Positions 1-9,842 are shown, numbered from the stretch's first letter. The stretch: DNA of 64,000 nt from Dromiciops gliroides (GCF_019393635.1 NC_057861.1:59566532-59630531); one strand, 5' to 3'. Notes: generated by a model not told the origin, from the letters alone. Program-made: numbers and translations.

Positions 1-180
1 GGATCTCTTCTTCTGTTCTTGAAGGACCAAGCTGTTGGCTTCCCTGGACCCCTACTGATACTATAAGAGTTTCAAATTGGTAACTAGCCCATGCTGTGGG
101 CTTTTCTAGGAATAAAAGGGCTTGGGGCTTTGACTGAGGTGATGCTCATGAGAGCAGGAGTCTATTCTGTTCCCTAGGAA
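1..180 (-). other. 5' non-coding exon 1 of an off-window OR gene (partial)
   Basis: On the minus strand this matches, nearly base for base, the exon 1 at 29472-29663 that serves OR-D. The splice donor is not in the window: the edge cuts the exon about 20 bases before the position where the paralog has its GTAAGT donor. The gene it serves would lie to the left. That it is an untranslated OR leader exon is inferred from the paralogs. Confidence 0.55.
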
Positions 181-300
181 TGATGTGTGGGGATCATGGT
201 AAGTATTTTACAGGGAATCCCTGGACCCAGGGCTCCAATTCCCTGAGCCCCTTGTTAGAGACAAACACTAGATAATTGTCTGTCCTCCACACCACTTTGG
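181..300 (-). promoter_or_regulatory. OR-type promoter, copy 1 (directed off the left edge)
   Basis: Read on the minus strand it carries, in order, a homeodomain-type CAATTA core (273-278), the shared CCCTGGGTCCAGGGA box, and a TATA-like TGTAAAAT (205-212). The same order occurs at 8505-8579, 29377-29449 and, on the minus strand, 60759-60686. Homeodomain (LHX2-type) and O/E (EBF)-type sites are known in mammalian OR promoters. The box here only approximates an O/E site. Confidence 0.5.
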
Positions 301-640
301 GCTCTGCTTCCTTTGGGGAAGAAGTTGACTTAAGTTTTAAAATTGCTTTTCACCATGCTGCTCTTTCAGGAACATGGAGAGCAACTTGTGTTTCTGGTTC
401 TCTTCCAGGAAAGGGATTTCAGATCTTGGAGCACAGAAAAGTTGGAAGTGATACAGGTCTTAGCACAGAGAGCATAGGATATAAGTGCTGGGAAGGGCCT
501 TAAGACATAGAATTGTGTAACTTTCATATCAGAGTCTCATTTGGAACACAGCATCACATGATTATAGGTCTAGACCTGGAAGGGAGATCAGAGACCATCT
601 ATGTAGTCCCAATACTCGTTTCAGAATTGAAGAAACTGAG

Positions 641-786
641 GGTGCAGCTAGGTGGCGCAGTGGATAGAGCACTGGCCCTGGATTCAGGAGTACCTGAGTT
701 CAAATCTGGCCTCAGACACTTAACACTTACTAGCTGTGTGACCCTGGGCGAGTCACTTAACCCCAATTGCCCCTCAAAAAAAAAAT
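641..786 (+). mobile_element. WSINE1-type SINE
   Basis: Full-length tRNA/CORE-like SINE from 'GCAGCTAGGTGGCGCAGTGG' to a short A-rich tail. The inverted partner copy has it too (28708-28848, -), so it was inserted before that duplication. Confidence 0.85.
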
Positions 787-845
787 CAAAAAGAAAAACA
801 GAATTGAAGAAACTGAGTTTTAGGCTCAGTGATTGGCCCAAGGTC

Positions 846-1005
846 TAAAGTCTCTCTTCACTCCAGTTTATCCTCCATTCAACTGTTCACTTGGTCATCC
901 TATGGGACAGGCCTGACCACATCACCCTCTCTATTGAAATGGTTCTCAGATCAAATATAAAATCTTCTGTTTGGCTTTTAAAACCCTTCATAATTTGGCC
1001 CAAGG
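846..1005 (+). repeat. L2-derived fragment, apparently copied from OR-D intron sequence
   Basis: This piece matches 29973-30046 joined to 30557-30650, which lies in the OR-D intron and is interrupted there by an LTR. It is absent at the equivalent place in the inverted partner. A 12-base direct repeat, TGGCCCAAGGTC, flanks it. It preserves the LTR empty site. Confidence 0.65.
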
Positions 1006-1497
1006 TCAAACAGGTATACCCTTGAAAGTGTTTTAAAGCATGTCATCTAACTTCAGGATCAGTGATCTTTCCCCTGAATCTCACTGTCTCCCAAATCATG
1101 TGCAAGGACCACTAAGAGCCTGGTTGCATTTTTTTTTTTTTTACATTTGCAATTCATTCCTCCCACCCAGATAAAATGGAAATTTTACTATTTGACAACA
1201 CCCCAACTGGTGACCAACCAGTTTCCCCTCCCATAGCACAGATTCACAGAGCTGAAAATGTAGGCTGATATCACAGATTTAGTGTTTAAAGGAATGTTAG
1301 TGATTATTTTACAGATGAGGAAACTGATCCCTAGAGAAGTTAAGGGACTTACCTAAGATCATGCAACTCCACAAGTATAAGAGTTGGATTTCAAACTGGA
1401 ATCCTCTGACTCTAAATCCTAGATTCTTAGAACTCATATCAGAGTCTATAAAATATAAAAGTATAAGCAGTTAGTGACCTCCCCCAGAGGCCTTTCT

Positions 1498-1650
1498 TTT
1501 TTTTTTTTTTGGTGAGACAATTGGGATTAAGTGACTTGCCCAGGGTCACACAGCTAGTAAGTGTTAAGTGTCTGAGGCTGGATTTGAACTCAGGTACTCC
1601 AGACTCCAGGGCTGGTGCTCTATCCACTGCACCACCTAGCTGCCCCATCC
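1498..1650 (-). mobile_element. WSINE1-type SINE with perfect target-site duplication
   Basis: Reverse-strand SINE between two copies of AGAGGCCTTTCT (1486-1497 and 1651-1662). The inverted partner near 28150-28165 has the site once and no SINE, so this insertion followed the duplication. Confidence 0.9.
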
Positions 1651-1662
1651 AGAGGCCTTTCT

Positions 1663-1939
1663 AATCTCAGTTACTTATAGGTTAATCAAAATATTTTTAA
1701 AAAGCAATTTTTATTTATTTATTTATTTTTTGGTGAAGTATACAGTTTATTTAGCATTCCAACAATAAGCTGTATTTACATATTATATAAATTTATGAAA
1801 TCTTAATATAAAATAGAAAAAACTGCATGTGACTGAAGTAATCACATGCCATATGGAGTTACTTTACTTATTTAAGACCACTTATTTATGAAAATTTCCC
1901 AAAATTAATTTGTATGAATTATTCTTTTCCAAATTAGAT
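1663..1939. other. AT-rich DNA without recognisable genes
   Basis: AT-rich sequence with a short TTTA-rich run near 1715. I recognise no gene or named repeat. Confidence 0.4.
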
Positions 1940-3690
1940 GATTTTTTTTTAGTAGTAATAGTAGTAGGCTTCCGGCAGTCACAGAAGACCATGGATCAGT
2001 GCCTTGAAGAACCACAGGCCACAGTGTGGCTGTGCAGTCCGATATGGGAGCCGAAGCTCCTGCCGCAACGATGACATTGGAAAACTGCACTCCTGTGTCT
2101 CATTCGTTTTCCTTCCTCCAGAGCTTGAAGGCTCATCTCAGCTGTGCGCAAGCTGCTCCTGAGTACTGAACTCCATCGGGCAAGGTCCTTGGCCATCTCC
2201 TCCCAGCTGCCAATGTCTATTCCCAGAGCCCTCAAGTCTCGCTTGCATACATCTCTGTAGTGAAGCTGGGGGTGTCCAGCAGGTCTTTGGTCTGAGGCTA
2301 CCTCGCCATAGAGTAGGTCTTTAGGAATGCACCCCTCTTGCACGCAGTGCACATGACTGAGCCAGGGCAGCTGTCTTTGTTTCAGTAGTGTGTAGATGGT
2401 CGGAAGTTGCGCCCGTTGGAGCACTTCTGTGTTGGTGATCCTATCTGACCAAGATATGGCAAGGATGCACCGAAGGCAGTGCATGTGGAAGCTGTTAAGC
2501 TTCTTCTCTTGTCTAGTGTATGTAGTCCATGTTTCGCTGCCATACAGTAAGGTACTCAGGACGCATGCTCTATAGACAGCAAATTTGGTTTGTCTTGTCA
2601 GTTTACTGTTTGCCCAGACATGCTTGACAAGCTTAGCCATGGTTGAAGTAGCTTTCCCAATCCTCTGATTGATCTTAGAATCAAGTGACAAATTGTCACT
2701 GACAATAGAGCCAAGATATGAGAATTGGCTTACAACATCCAACTGGTAGCTACCGATGTGTATCAATGGAGGGAGTTAACCCTGAGGAAAAATAAGGAGC
2801 CGGAGTCCCTTAGGCAGTTGGATGTTGGACATCACATCCCTCTGGCAACTCCTGCGGCTGCACTGGTACCAAACTGTACTGGCTCTGCCTCTCCTTTGGA
2901 TCCACCAATGTTGCGGAGAGGGAAAACCTGTTGCATGGGCAACAGCTTGTTTTCCATATTGATCCACCCAGGCCAGCTCCCTGGAGAGGATACTCCAGCT
3001 ACTCCTCATAGGGTAGATACAACATGGGATGTGGCAGATACCGGTTATAAGTTACTTGCCCGATTGATGTAGGGCTTGATGCCAGGGGCTGCATTCGAAG
3101 GTGGGAGGACTGATCAAGTTCCACTGGACAGCTACTGCCCGCCTTAAGCTGGGCAAACCCCAGTCAGTAAGGTGTTGTCCCATCACAGTTCATCTTCCTC
3201 ATTGGGTGCATGGGGATTAAGGTTATGGCCTGACAGGTGAACTGAAGCATTGGCACCAGCAAACAATAAAGTTAACTCACATTCCAAGCCACCTGCCCTA
3301 AAGTTGGGCAGTTGGAATGTCTGGACTGTGATGACTGGACTCTCAAACGACCTACAAGCAGTCAGAGACTTTCAGAAAACAGTGGTGATAAATAACGAAC
3401 TACGGAGACTAAATGTTGACATTGCGGCTTTGTAGAAAACACGAATCGCAGACTCTGGAAGGCTGAAGGAAAAGGATTACACATTCTTCTGGAAGGGCAA
3501 AACTTCAGCATAACCATGGGAACATGGTGTGGGCTTTGCTGTGAAAACACGTTGCTGAAAATGATTGAATTGATCGGCAATGGTACTGAGAGACTGCTCG
3601 CACTTGTCTGAACACAATTGAAGGCCCTGTGAACCTTATCAGCGTATGATTTTTATTAATCCACACAATTCTGATGACTTTACAAACTCG
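1940..3690 (-). mobile_element. APE-type non-LTR retrotransposon, 5'-inverted and internally deleted
   Basis: The minus strand at 1996-2766 encodes an open 256-residue C-terminal segment. It has YLGSIVSDN, LLYGSETW, a basic region and a terminal zinc-finger-like CHRCGRSF...HIGLHSH...C motif. These are typical of the post-RT region of RTE-like/APE-type LINEs, often annotated as 'craniofacial development protein 2-like'. The plus strand at about 2770-3290 looks like the 5' UTR. From about 3290 to 3690 it encodes the start of the endonuclease (LGSWNVWT, LRRLNVDIAAL, HGVGFAVK), with stops. The 5' and 3' portions therefore face opposite ways and the middle is missing, the signature of twin-primed insertion. 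The 3' tail is A-rich at about 1940. The family name is uncertain; it is not L1, L2 or BovB. Confidence 0.75.
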
Positions 3691-3704
3691 GGTGTATATT
3701 AAAA

Positions 3705-5170
3705 ACTTGGAAAAAATAGCATCTTCCTGCATAAAACTTGCTTTAGGAAGGAAGACAGTTTGTTTCTGCTCCTTTGAAGAGTTTTTGTTGTTGTTTCTGT
3801 CATCCTTCTTGGCTTGTTCTTGGATGCATCAACTGAGGCTGCCAAGGGAGAAATCACCTTGATTTCTACAGGTGGAGGTGACCAAGAACCTTCTTTTTCT
3901 GTGTTTTTGCTTCCTTTTGTTCTTGTTTTCCTGATTCATTTTACTTTTGCTTTTCTGTGGTTTTTACTGATTTGGGGTCTTTTTGGGGTTTTTTTTGGTG
4001 GGGCAATGAGTGTTAAGTGACTTGCCCAGGGTCACACAGCTAGTAAGTGTCAAGTGTTAGAGGATGTATTTGAACTCAAGTCCTCCTGAATCCAGGGTTG
4101 GTGCTTTATCACTTTGCCACCTAGCTGCCCCAAGTAGCAATTTTTAATGTATCCAGATTATTTTTTTTTACTTCCTCTTCTAGGAGTAACAGAATCCTGG
4201 GATACTTTCTGAGATGCTTCTTCAATTTCAGCAAAGGCAATTTCAGATAGCTCAGATTTTTCTTTTGTTTTCCTGGTACTTCTCTTTATAGCAGGAAGTT
4301 CTATACTTCAGGTGTTGGAATGTCTCAGGTGTTTATCTTGGCTTTAGATTTTCTGATGCTTTGTTCTCTCATTTGTGTTCTAGAAGGTATCATGTCATTA
4401 CATTAGCTATCATTTAAATCTTCTAGACTTGTTTCCTTCTCTGCCTTGGTGGAACGCATCATCTTCTGAGTAATTAAAGGCATGGTTTCAAGGATAGTTT
4501 GTTCTACTGTGTCTGAAGTAAATTCTTTATTCCTTGTGTCTTTAATTACATCTAGTAAATTTTCAGCAATAGCTACCTTAATTGGTTCTGGCACATATGG
4601 TAATGTCTCCACAACATTTTGGGATTCCTGATCATTTATTCTGACAGATGCCGAACTTTTAGCATGCTTGTGTTTACCACTGTCATCATTGTAATCTTTC
4701 CCTTTCTCAGTTGCTATATTAGCTGTCTTAGCGGACACATCAGATGGGGCACAATCTCCTGTTTCAACTTCTCCTTTTTCACCTTCTAATACCAAGGTAA
4801 AGTTGCTCTGAGCCACAAAAAGCTCTCCATCCACTTCAGCCATATCACATTCAGCCATAAGTGAACTATTGATTAATGGTATCAAAGTTATACTGAAGTT
4901 TTAGAGTTCTTGGAGGATATAGCTCATTCAACGAAAGTATCCTGATGCCAAGGCTTCAACTCTTTCATGTTCGATTACATGAATTTCTCGAGATTCAGAA
5001 CTGTCAGAAATTAATGTTTTTTCTTCTGGTAAATTAGCATTTTCTTCTGGCACATCAACCTCTATTTCACAATCTTCCTTTCAATCTAAGGCTATTTCTT
5101 GTGTAGGTCTATTTTCAGAGGTATCTATTGTAGGATTTTTAGAAGTAACAGGCACAGAACTTTCATTGAC
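3705..5170 (-). pseudogene. AHCTF1: AHCTF1 (ELYS) processed pseudogene, C-terminal part
   Basis: The minus strand encodes an acidic, Ser/Lys-rich chain with [40 protein letters not shown] and, towards the end, GSWSPPPVEIKVISPLA. It finishes near 3711 with KLSSF...KQVLCRKML in shifted frame. I recall the same terminal signature for ELYS, the nucleoporin-associated AT-hook protein that seeds nuclear pore assembly on chromatin. The longest open piece is 4403-4885 (160 residues). Stops and frame changes occur on both sides, and a SINE interrupts it at 3985-4132. No introns are seen over about 1.3 kb, so it is a 5'-truncated retrocopy. Identification is from memory of family motifs; a protein search would settle it. 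Confidence 0.6.
3985..4132 (-). mobile_element. WSINE1-type SINE inside the AHCTF1 pseudogene
   Basis: Reverse-strand SINE ending in 'CACCTAGCTGCCCC'. It separates the last codons of the AHCTF1-like sequence from the rest. Confidence 0.8.
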
Positions 5171-5177
5171 ATGCAGG

Positions 5178-5964
5178 TCATGGAATTTTATAAAATAAAA
5201 ATAAACACACACACAAACAGACCACAGTGAGGTGGGAACCACAGGTGGAGAAAGCTTTCCACTTCCCCACAGTAGATGGGATCTTCATCACAGTCACAAA
5301 AATTCGAGTGTAGGAGATCAGGATGCCAATGAAGGGGATGATGATTGTTAGCACCCCCACTGTATTGACCATCAGGTCATTGATGAAGGTGTCTGAGCAG
5401 GCCAACTTCAGCAGGGGACTGAGGTCACAGAAGAAATGAGGAATTTCACTGTGGCCACAGAATGAGAGTCGGGTCAGTAGGACAGTATGTATCAGAGCAA
5501 CAGCGTAGGCCCAAAACCAGGACACTACTATCAGAAGAGCACACAACTTTGGGGTCATGATCATGGAATAATGCAGTGGAGCACAGATAGCCACATAGCG
5601 GTCATAGGCCATGGCAGTCAGAAGGATACTATCTATGCCTGCAAACCAAATGAAGAAGAATACTTGTGCTAGGCACCCAGCATAAGGAATTGCTTTGTTT
5701 CCAGAGACATGATTTGCCAGCATCTTGGGGGATGGTGGTTGAGGTGAAGCAGATGTCAACCAAGGACAGGTTGCTAAGGAAGAAGTACATGGGGGTGTGG
5801 AGGCATGAACTGGCTCTAATGACCAGAATGATGAGCAGATTCCCTAGACCTGTGATCAGATACATAATAAGAAACAGGAAGAACAGGAGTGTCTGCTGCT
5901 CTGGCTGTTCTGAGAGTCCTAGGAGGATGAACTCAGACACTGCAGACTGATTTCCTCTTTCCAT
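5178..5964 (-). pseudogene. OR-A, truncated olfactory receptor pseudogene
   Basis: From ATG at 5964 it encodes an OR nearly identical to [62 protein letters not shown]. One extra G in the run near 5727-5732 shifts the frame after TSTTIP (residue 79), so two overlapping open frames result (5629-5964 and 5178-5759). OR homology stops at about 5217, after residue 249 in TM6. Then comes a CA-rich, AT-rich stretch and the AHCTF1 pseudogene, so TM7 and the C-terminus are lost. OR-A shares I113, A117, A152, A154, V155 and V204 with OR-B against OR-C, but R50 with OR-C. It keeps the splice acceptor just before the ATG, yet no promoter module precedes it; L1 begins at about 6420. Confidence 0.9.
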
Positions 5965-6400
5965 GGTTCTGTTGGGAAAGATGTATGAAATAGAGGTGAA
6001 ACAAGAATTTAAAGATTCAACAGATTAATGGTCTCATGGATGTGATATCAATTGTAATATGTTGCTTTAAACTATGTATTAAATGAATATATTGTATTGT
6101 AATACATTGTGGGTATTTAATAAGTACAAGAGGTGAGCTGGCTCTAACTCCTTCTGTTCTAGCAGAGTATAAATTCTCAGAGGGCAGGGACTATTTCACT
6201 TTTATCTTTTTATCCTCACAACCTGGTACAATGCCTGAAACATAAATGAAGAGATAAATAAAGACTTTTTGTTGGATTCATTGATTACTGACTGTGGATC
6301 TGAATTTACCTTAGTTGAGTTTAAAGAACTCATAGGCAGGAATGATGTTGGATTTGGAGACAGGGTCTAGTTTTGTTTTTAGATGACAAAAAATCTGTTC
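5965..6400 (-). other. Upstream flank of OR-A, paralogous to OR-B/OR-C introns
   Basis: Contains the intron end with a CTTTCCCAACAG-type acceptor and the 'GAACTCATAGGCAGGAATG' stretch also present upstream of OR-B (17270-17690) and OR-C (54805-55210). Homology stops where L1 begins. Confidence 0.75.
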
Positions 6401-6419
6401 CAACCTTCTAATTTATTCA

Positions 6420-7510
6420 TTTATTTTATCCTAAAAGTATTTTATTATTTTCTGGTTACATGTAAAGATAGTGTTCAACATTTGTTTTTATAAGATTTTG
6501 AGTTCCAAATTTTTCTCTGTCTCTTCCCTCCCCAAGACTGAAAACAATCTGTTATAGGATATATATGTATAATCACATTAAACATATTTCTTCATTAGTC
6601 ATGTTGTGAAAGAAGAATTAGAACAAATGATAAAAACCTCAAAAAAACAACAAATAAAAAAAGTCAATCTGCATTCAGATTCCACAGTTCTTTTTTTTCT
6701 GGATATGGAGAGCATTTTCCATCATGAGTCCTTTGGAATTGTCTTGGATCATTGTATTGCTGAGAAGATCCAAGTCTATCACAGTTGATCCTCACACAAT
6801 GTTGGTGTTACTGTGTACAATGTTCTCCTGGTTCTACTCACTTCACTCAGCATTAGTCCACTTAAGTCTTTCCAGGTTTTTCTGAAATTTGTATGCTCAT
6901 CATCTCTTATAGCACAATAGTATTCCATTACTCATATACCACCACTTGTTCCTGCCATTCTCCAATTGATGGACATTCCCTTGATGTCCAATTCTTTGCC
7001 TTCATAAAGAGAGCTGCTAGAAATATTTTTGTACATATGGGTCCATTTTCCTTTTTATGATTTCTTAGGGATACAGACCTAGTAATACCACTCTATTACT
7101 GGGTCAAAGGGTATGCACAGCCACAAAGCCCTTTGGGTCCTAATTGTTCTCCAGAATGGTTGGATCAGTTTACAATTTCTTTTTTCTTTTATTTTGGATG
7201 AGGCAAATGGGGCTAAGTGACTTGCCCAGGGTCACAAAGCTAGTAAGTGTCAAGTGTCTGAGGCCAGACTTGAACTCAGGTCCTCCTGAATCCAGGGCCA
7301 GTGCTCTATCCACTGCACCATCTAGCTGCCCCAATCAGTTTACAATTTCACCAACAATGCATTAATGTTCCAATTTTTCTACAGCTTCTCCAACATTTGT
7401 TATTTTCCTTTTTTGTCATAATAGACAATCTGATAGATATGAAGTGGTACCTCAGAGCTGTTTTAATTTGCATTTCTCTAATCAGTAGCTCAAGAGAGGA
7501 GTTTTATATT
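6420..7510 (-). mobile_element. L1 3' end (UTR and end of ORF2), antisense
   Basis: Minus-strand marsupial L1 3' region, recognisable by 'TTTTGAGTTCCAAATTTTTC', the stretch around 'GGATCATTGTATTGCTGAG', and 'GGGATACAGACCTAGTA'. A SINE interrupts it at 7172-7334. Confidence 0.8.
7172..7334 (-). mobile_element. WSINE1-type SINE in L1
   Basis: Reverse-strand SINE. The flanking L1 repeats ATCAGTTTACAATTTC on each side as a target-site duplication. Confidence 0.85.
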
Positions 7511-7700
7511 TGATCTTGGAAAAATAGGAAGTTATTGGAATTTTTTGAACACTGAAGTGACATGGTCGGTCTGGTACTTTAGGAAGATCAATATGACAGC
7601 TGAGTGGAGAATGAACTGGAGTGAGGAGAGACTTGTAGCAGGAAGGCCAACCAGCAGCCTATTGCAATAACTCAATTCTGAAGTGATGAGGATCTGAACC
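7510..7700 (-). mobile_element. L2 fragment, antisense
   Basis: Matches the reverse of the L2 ORF2 end ('GGAAGATCAATATGACAGCT', 'CCAACCAGCAGCCTATTGCA'). The same segment occurs at 32870-33090. Confidence 0.65.
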
Positions 7701-7714
7701 ATGATGAGGGCAAT

Positions 7715-8385
7715 GTCACAGGAAGATGGGCTAGCTGTACCAAATCTGAAGCTATATTATAAAGTGGTAGTCATCAAAACTATTTGGTTTTGGCTAAGAA
7801 ATAGAGTGGTGGATCAATGGAATAGGTTAGGCACACGACACACTGTAGTTAATGAGTATAGTAATCTATGGCTTCTGGGATAAGAACTCACTATTTGAAA
7901 AAAACTGCTGGGAAAACTGGAAAATTCTATGGCAGAAGCAAGGCATAGACCAACATCTTACACTGTATACCAAAATAAGGTCAAAATGGGTACATTATTT
8001 AGACATAAAGGGTAATACCATAGGTAAATTAAGAGAGGAAGGAATAGTTTACCTCTCAGATCTATGGAAAAGAGAAGAATTTATGACCAAAAAGAGATAA
8101 AGAATATTATGAAATGCAAAAAGGATTATTTTGATTACATTAAATAAAAAAGTTTTTGTACAAACAGAAGCAATGAAGCCAAAATTAGGGAAGAAGAAAG
8201 CTGGGAAACAATTTTTACAACCAGTGTTTCTGATAAAGGCCTCATTTCTAAAATGTATTGGGAACTAAATAAAATAAGAATGCAAGTCATTCCCCAATTG
8301 AGCAATGGTCAAAGGATATGAACATGCGGTTTTCAGATGAATACATCAAAGTTATCTATTGCCATATGAAAAAATGCTCTGAAGA
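7715..8385 (+). mobile_element. L1 ORF2 C-terminal fragment, sense
   Basis: Plus-strand L1 with recognisable ORF2 end: 'ATAGAGTGGTGGATCAATGG', the 'WENWKILWQKQGIDQH' translation, and DLWKREEFMTKKR. It contains scattered stops. It ends exactly where the left arm of the inverted repeat begins. Confidence 0.75.
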
Positions 8386-8439
8386 AAAACAGAACAACTT
8401 GGAAATCTCATCATTCCTGGCAGAAGAATTGGGGAAATA

Positions 8440-8602
8440 AATTGAACTTAGGCCAAACTCATCCCAAAACTAGTTGAGCCCTAAGAGGCTAGAGTGGAAA
8501 ATTGACAATTAATTGATGTTTGTCTCTAACAACGCACTTAGGGAATTAGGACCCTGGGTCCAGGGAATCCCTATAAAAGGGCCTACAATTATCTACACAC
8601 AT
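8440..8602 (+). promoter_or_regulatory. OR-B promoter with TATA box
   Basis: Contains AATTAATT (8507-8514, homeodomain-type), the perfect palindrome GGACCCTGGGTCC (8549-8561) within the shared CCCTGGGTCCAGGGA box, and TATAAAAG (8572-8579). The order and spacing match three other copies in the window. Transcription would start near 8602. OR promoters commonly combine homeodomain and O/E-type sites; a strong TATA box is less usual for them. It is assigned to OR-B because it is the next plus-strand OR downstream. Confidence 0.65.
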
Positions 8603-8786
8603 CCTTCCTAGGAGATACTCTCATAGATGCCACTTCAGCCAAAGCCTCAAGGCTTGTTTCTCCTGGAGGAACTGACATGTTGGACCACTTACCTGTCTGA
8701 AAATCTCATCTGTGGGAAGGAAACCAGGGAAGGCAACAAAGCTTAGTTCCTCAGGAAAAGAAGACCCAAACCAAAGAAATGTCCAA
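8603..8786 (+). other. OR-B 5' non-coding exon 1 (predicted)
   Basis: Begins about 25-30 bases after the TATA box and ends at a strong donor, CCAA|GTAAGTG (GT at 8787-8788). The donor is conserved at 29664 and at 60499 (-). The matching acceptor is 17691-17692, which gives an intron of 8906 bases. The exon has no conserved reading frame. Confidence 0.6.
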
Positions 8787-9186
8787 GTAAGTGAATCTGT
8801 GAATGGCTCTTTCTATTCACTTCAAGTGGGAAATCTTAAACAAAATAATGTTGTAGCTGTCTCCTAAAATCATAGAAAATAAGTGCTTAAAAATGTGGAA
8901 TGTCAGAGCTTTAAGGGCCCTTGGAACATGTCACATAGAATGTCTAAGCTAAAAAGACCTACAGGGGGTCCAAGCATATGCTACATAAAATGTTTGAGGT
9001 GGAAGGACCCCTGGAACATAGAACACAGACCTTAGAACATAGAACCTAAAATGTCAAAGTTCAGAGGGACTTTAAAACAACAAACACAGAATATTAGAGG
9101 AGCTGGAAGAGACCTTAGACAATAAAACCTAGAATGTTAGAGCTGGAAGAAAGCCCAGAACATAGAAACCTAGAGTGTTAGGAAGG

Positions 9187-9245
9187 ATGGAAGGAAGGAA
9201 GGAAGGAAGGAAGGAAGGAAGGAAGGAAGGAAAGAAGGAAGGAAA
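9187..9245. repeat. (GGAA)n microsatellite
   Basis: About 14 GGAA units with minor variants, next to a MIR. The right arm has only a short TTCC run at the equivalent site (60070-60090). Confidence 0.9.
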
Positions 9246-9475
9246 CAAGCATTTACTAATTTTCTAACAATGCCAGTCTCTGTGATAAGTTCTTTACCAA
9301 TATTTATCTCAATTAATCCTTACAACAACCCTAGGAAGTACGTGGTATTATCCCCATTTTACAGTTGTGGAAACTGAGGCAACCTGAACTCAGTGATATC
9401 CAGAGTCACATAGCTAGTAGAACTTCTTGACTCCAGGCCCATAATGCTATCTCCTGTGCCACCTAGCTGCCTCTT
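9245..9475 (-). mobile_element. MIR/THER-family SINE
   Basis: Antisense MIR core ('TATTATCCCCATTTTACAG') and head ('CACCTAGCTGCCTC'). Shared with the right arm (59836-60060, +). Confidence 0.75.
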
Positions 9476-9534
9476 AGAGCATGGAACACCGAACATAGAA
9501 CACAGCATGTCAGAGCTAAGAGGGACGCTAGAAC

Positions 9535-9842
9535 AAAGTTTCTTAAACTGTGGGGTTTGACCTTATATGGGGTAACTGAATGTGTAGAGGGGGGGAGGGG
9601 TGTGAAAAAATTTGGCAGCAGTAAAAGGTTTGTTATATACCTATATACCTAGGGTCACATAAAAATTTCTCAGGAGAAATAGTTTCTCGCCACCCCTTTT
9701 CACCTGAGAAATTTTAATTTGATCCCGTGACAGCATACACAGTGCAAAGTGAGCATGTTGTGTGTTTAGAACTAAGGCTGCAGCAACCCCCACATCCAGT
9801 TACATGACCTCATATGGGTTGAGACCCATAGTTTAAGAAGCT
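9535..9842. mobile_element. hAT-like non-autonomous DNA element
   Basis: Ends are inverted: TTTCTTAAACTGTGG on the left and CCCATAGTTTAAGAA on the right. They are flanked by near-identical 8-base sites (GCTAGAAC and GCTAGACT). The TIR resembles the CAGGG(C/T)TTCTTAAAC start of hAT elements. Shared with the right arm (59487-59780). Related copies lie at 13140-13310 and 57500-57660. Confidence 0.6.

Larger units (their letters stand above)
1..1480. repeat. Inverted segmental duplication, copy 1 (partner about 28135-29650)
   Basis: This block reads as the reverse complement of about 28135-29650: exon 1, promoter, about 340 bases of upstream DNA, a shared SINE, and flanking sequence down to the 'GGTCACTAACTGC' stretch. 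Three insertions differ between the copies: a SINE at 1498-1650 and an L2-derived piece at 846-1005 here, and a SINE at 29164-29320 in the partner. By eye the unshared inserts are clean, so the alignment is secure. Confidence 0.8.

Noticed and set aside
641-680. tRNA gene in SINE heads
   Set aside because: The heads are only tRNA-derived; they lack a full cloverleaf and sit in dispersed SINEs.
1996-2766. The 256-residue frame as a host gene ('craniofacial development protein 2-like')
   Set aside because: It lies in a LINE with its endonuclease start alongside in inverted orientation; such annotations usually reflect the transposon.
9187-9245. GGAA repeats as a CRISPR-like array
   Set aside because: A simple tetranucleotide microsatellite without spacers, in a vertebrate genome.
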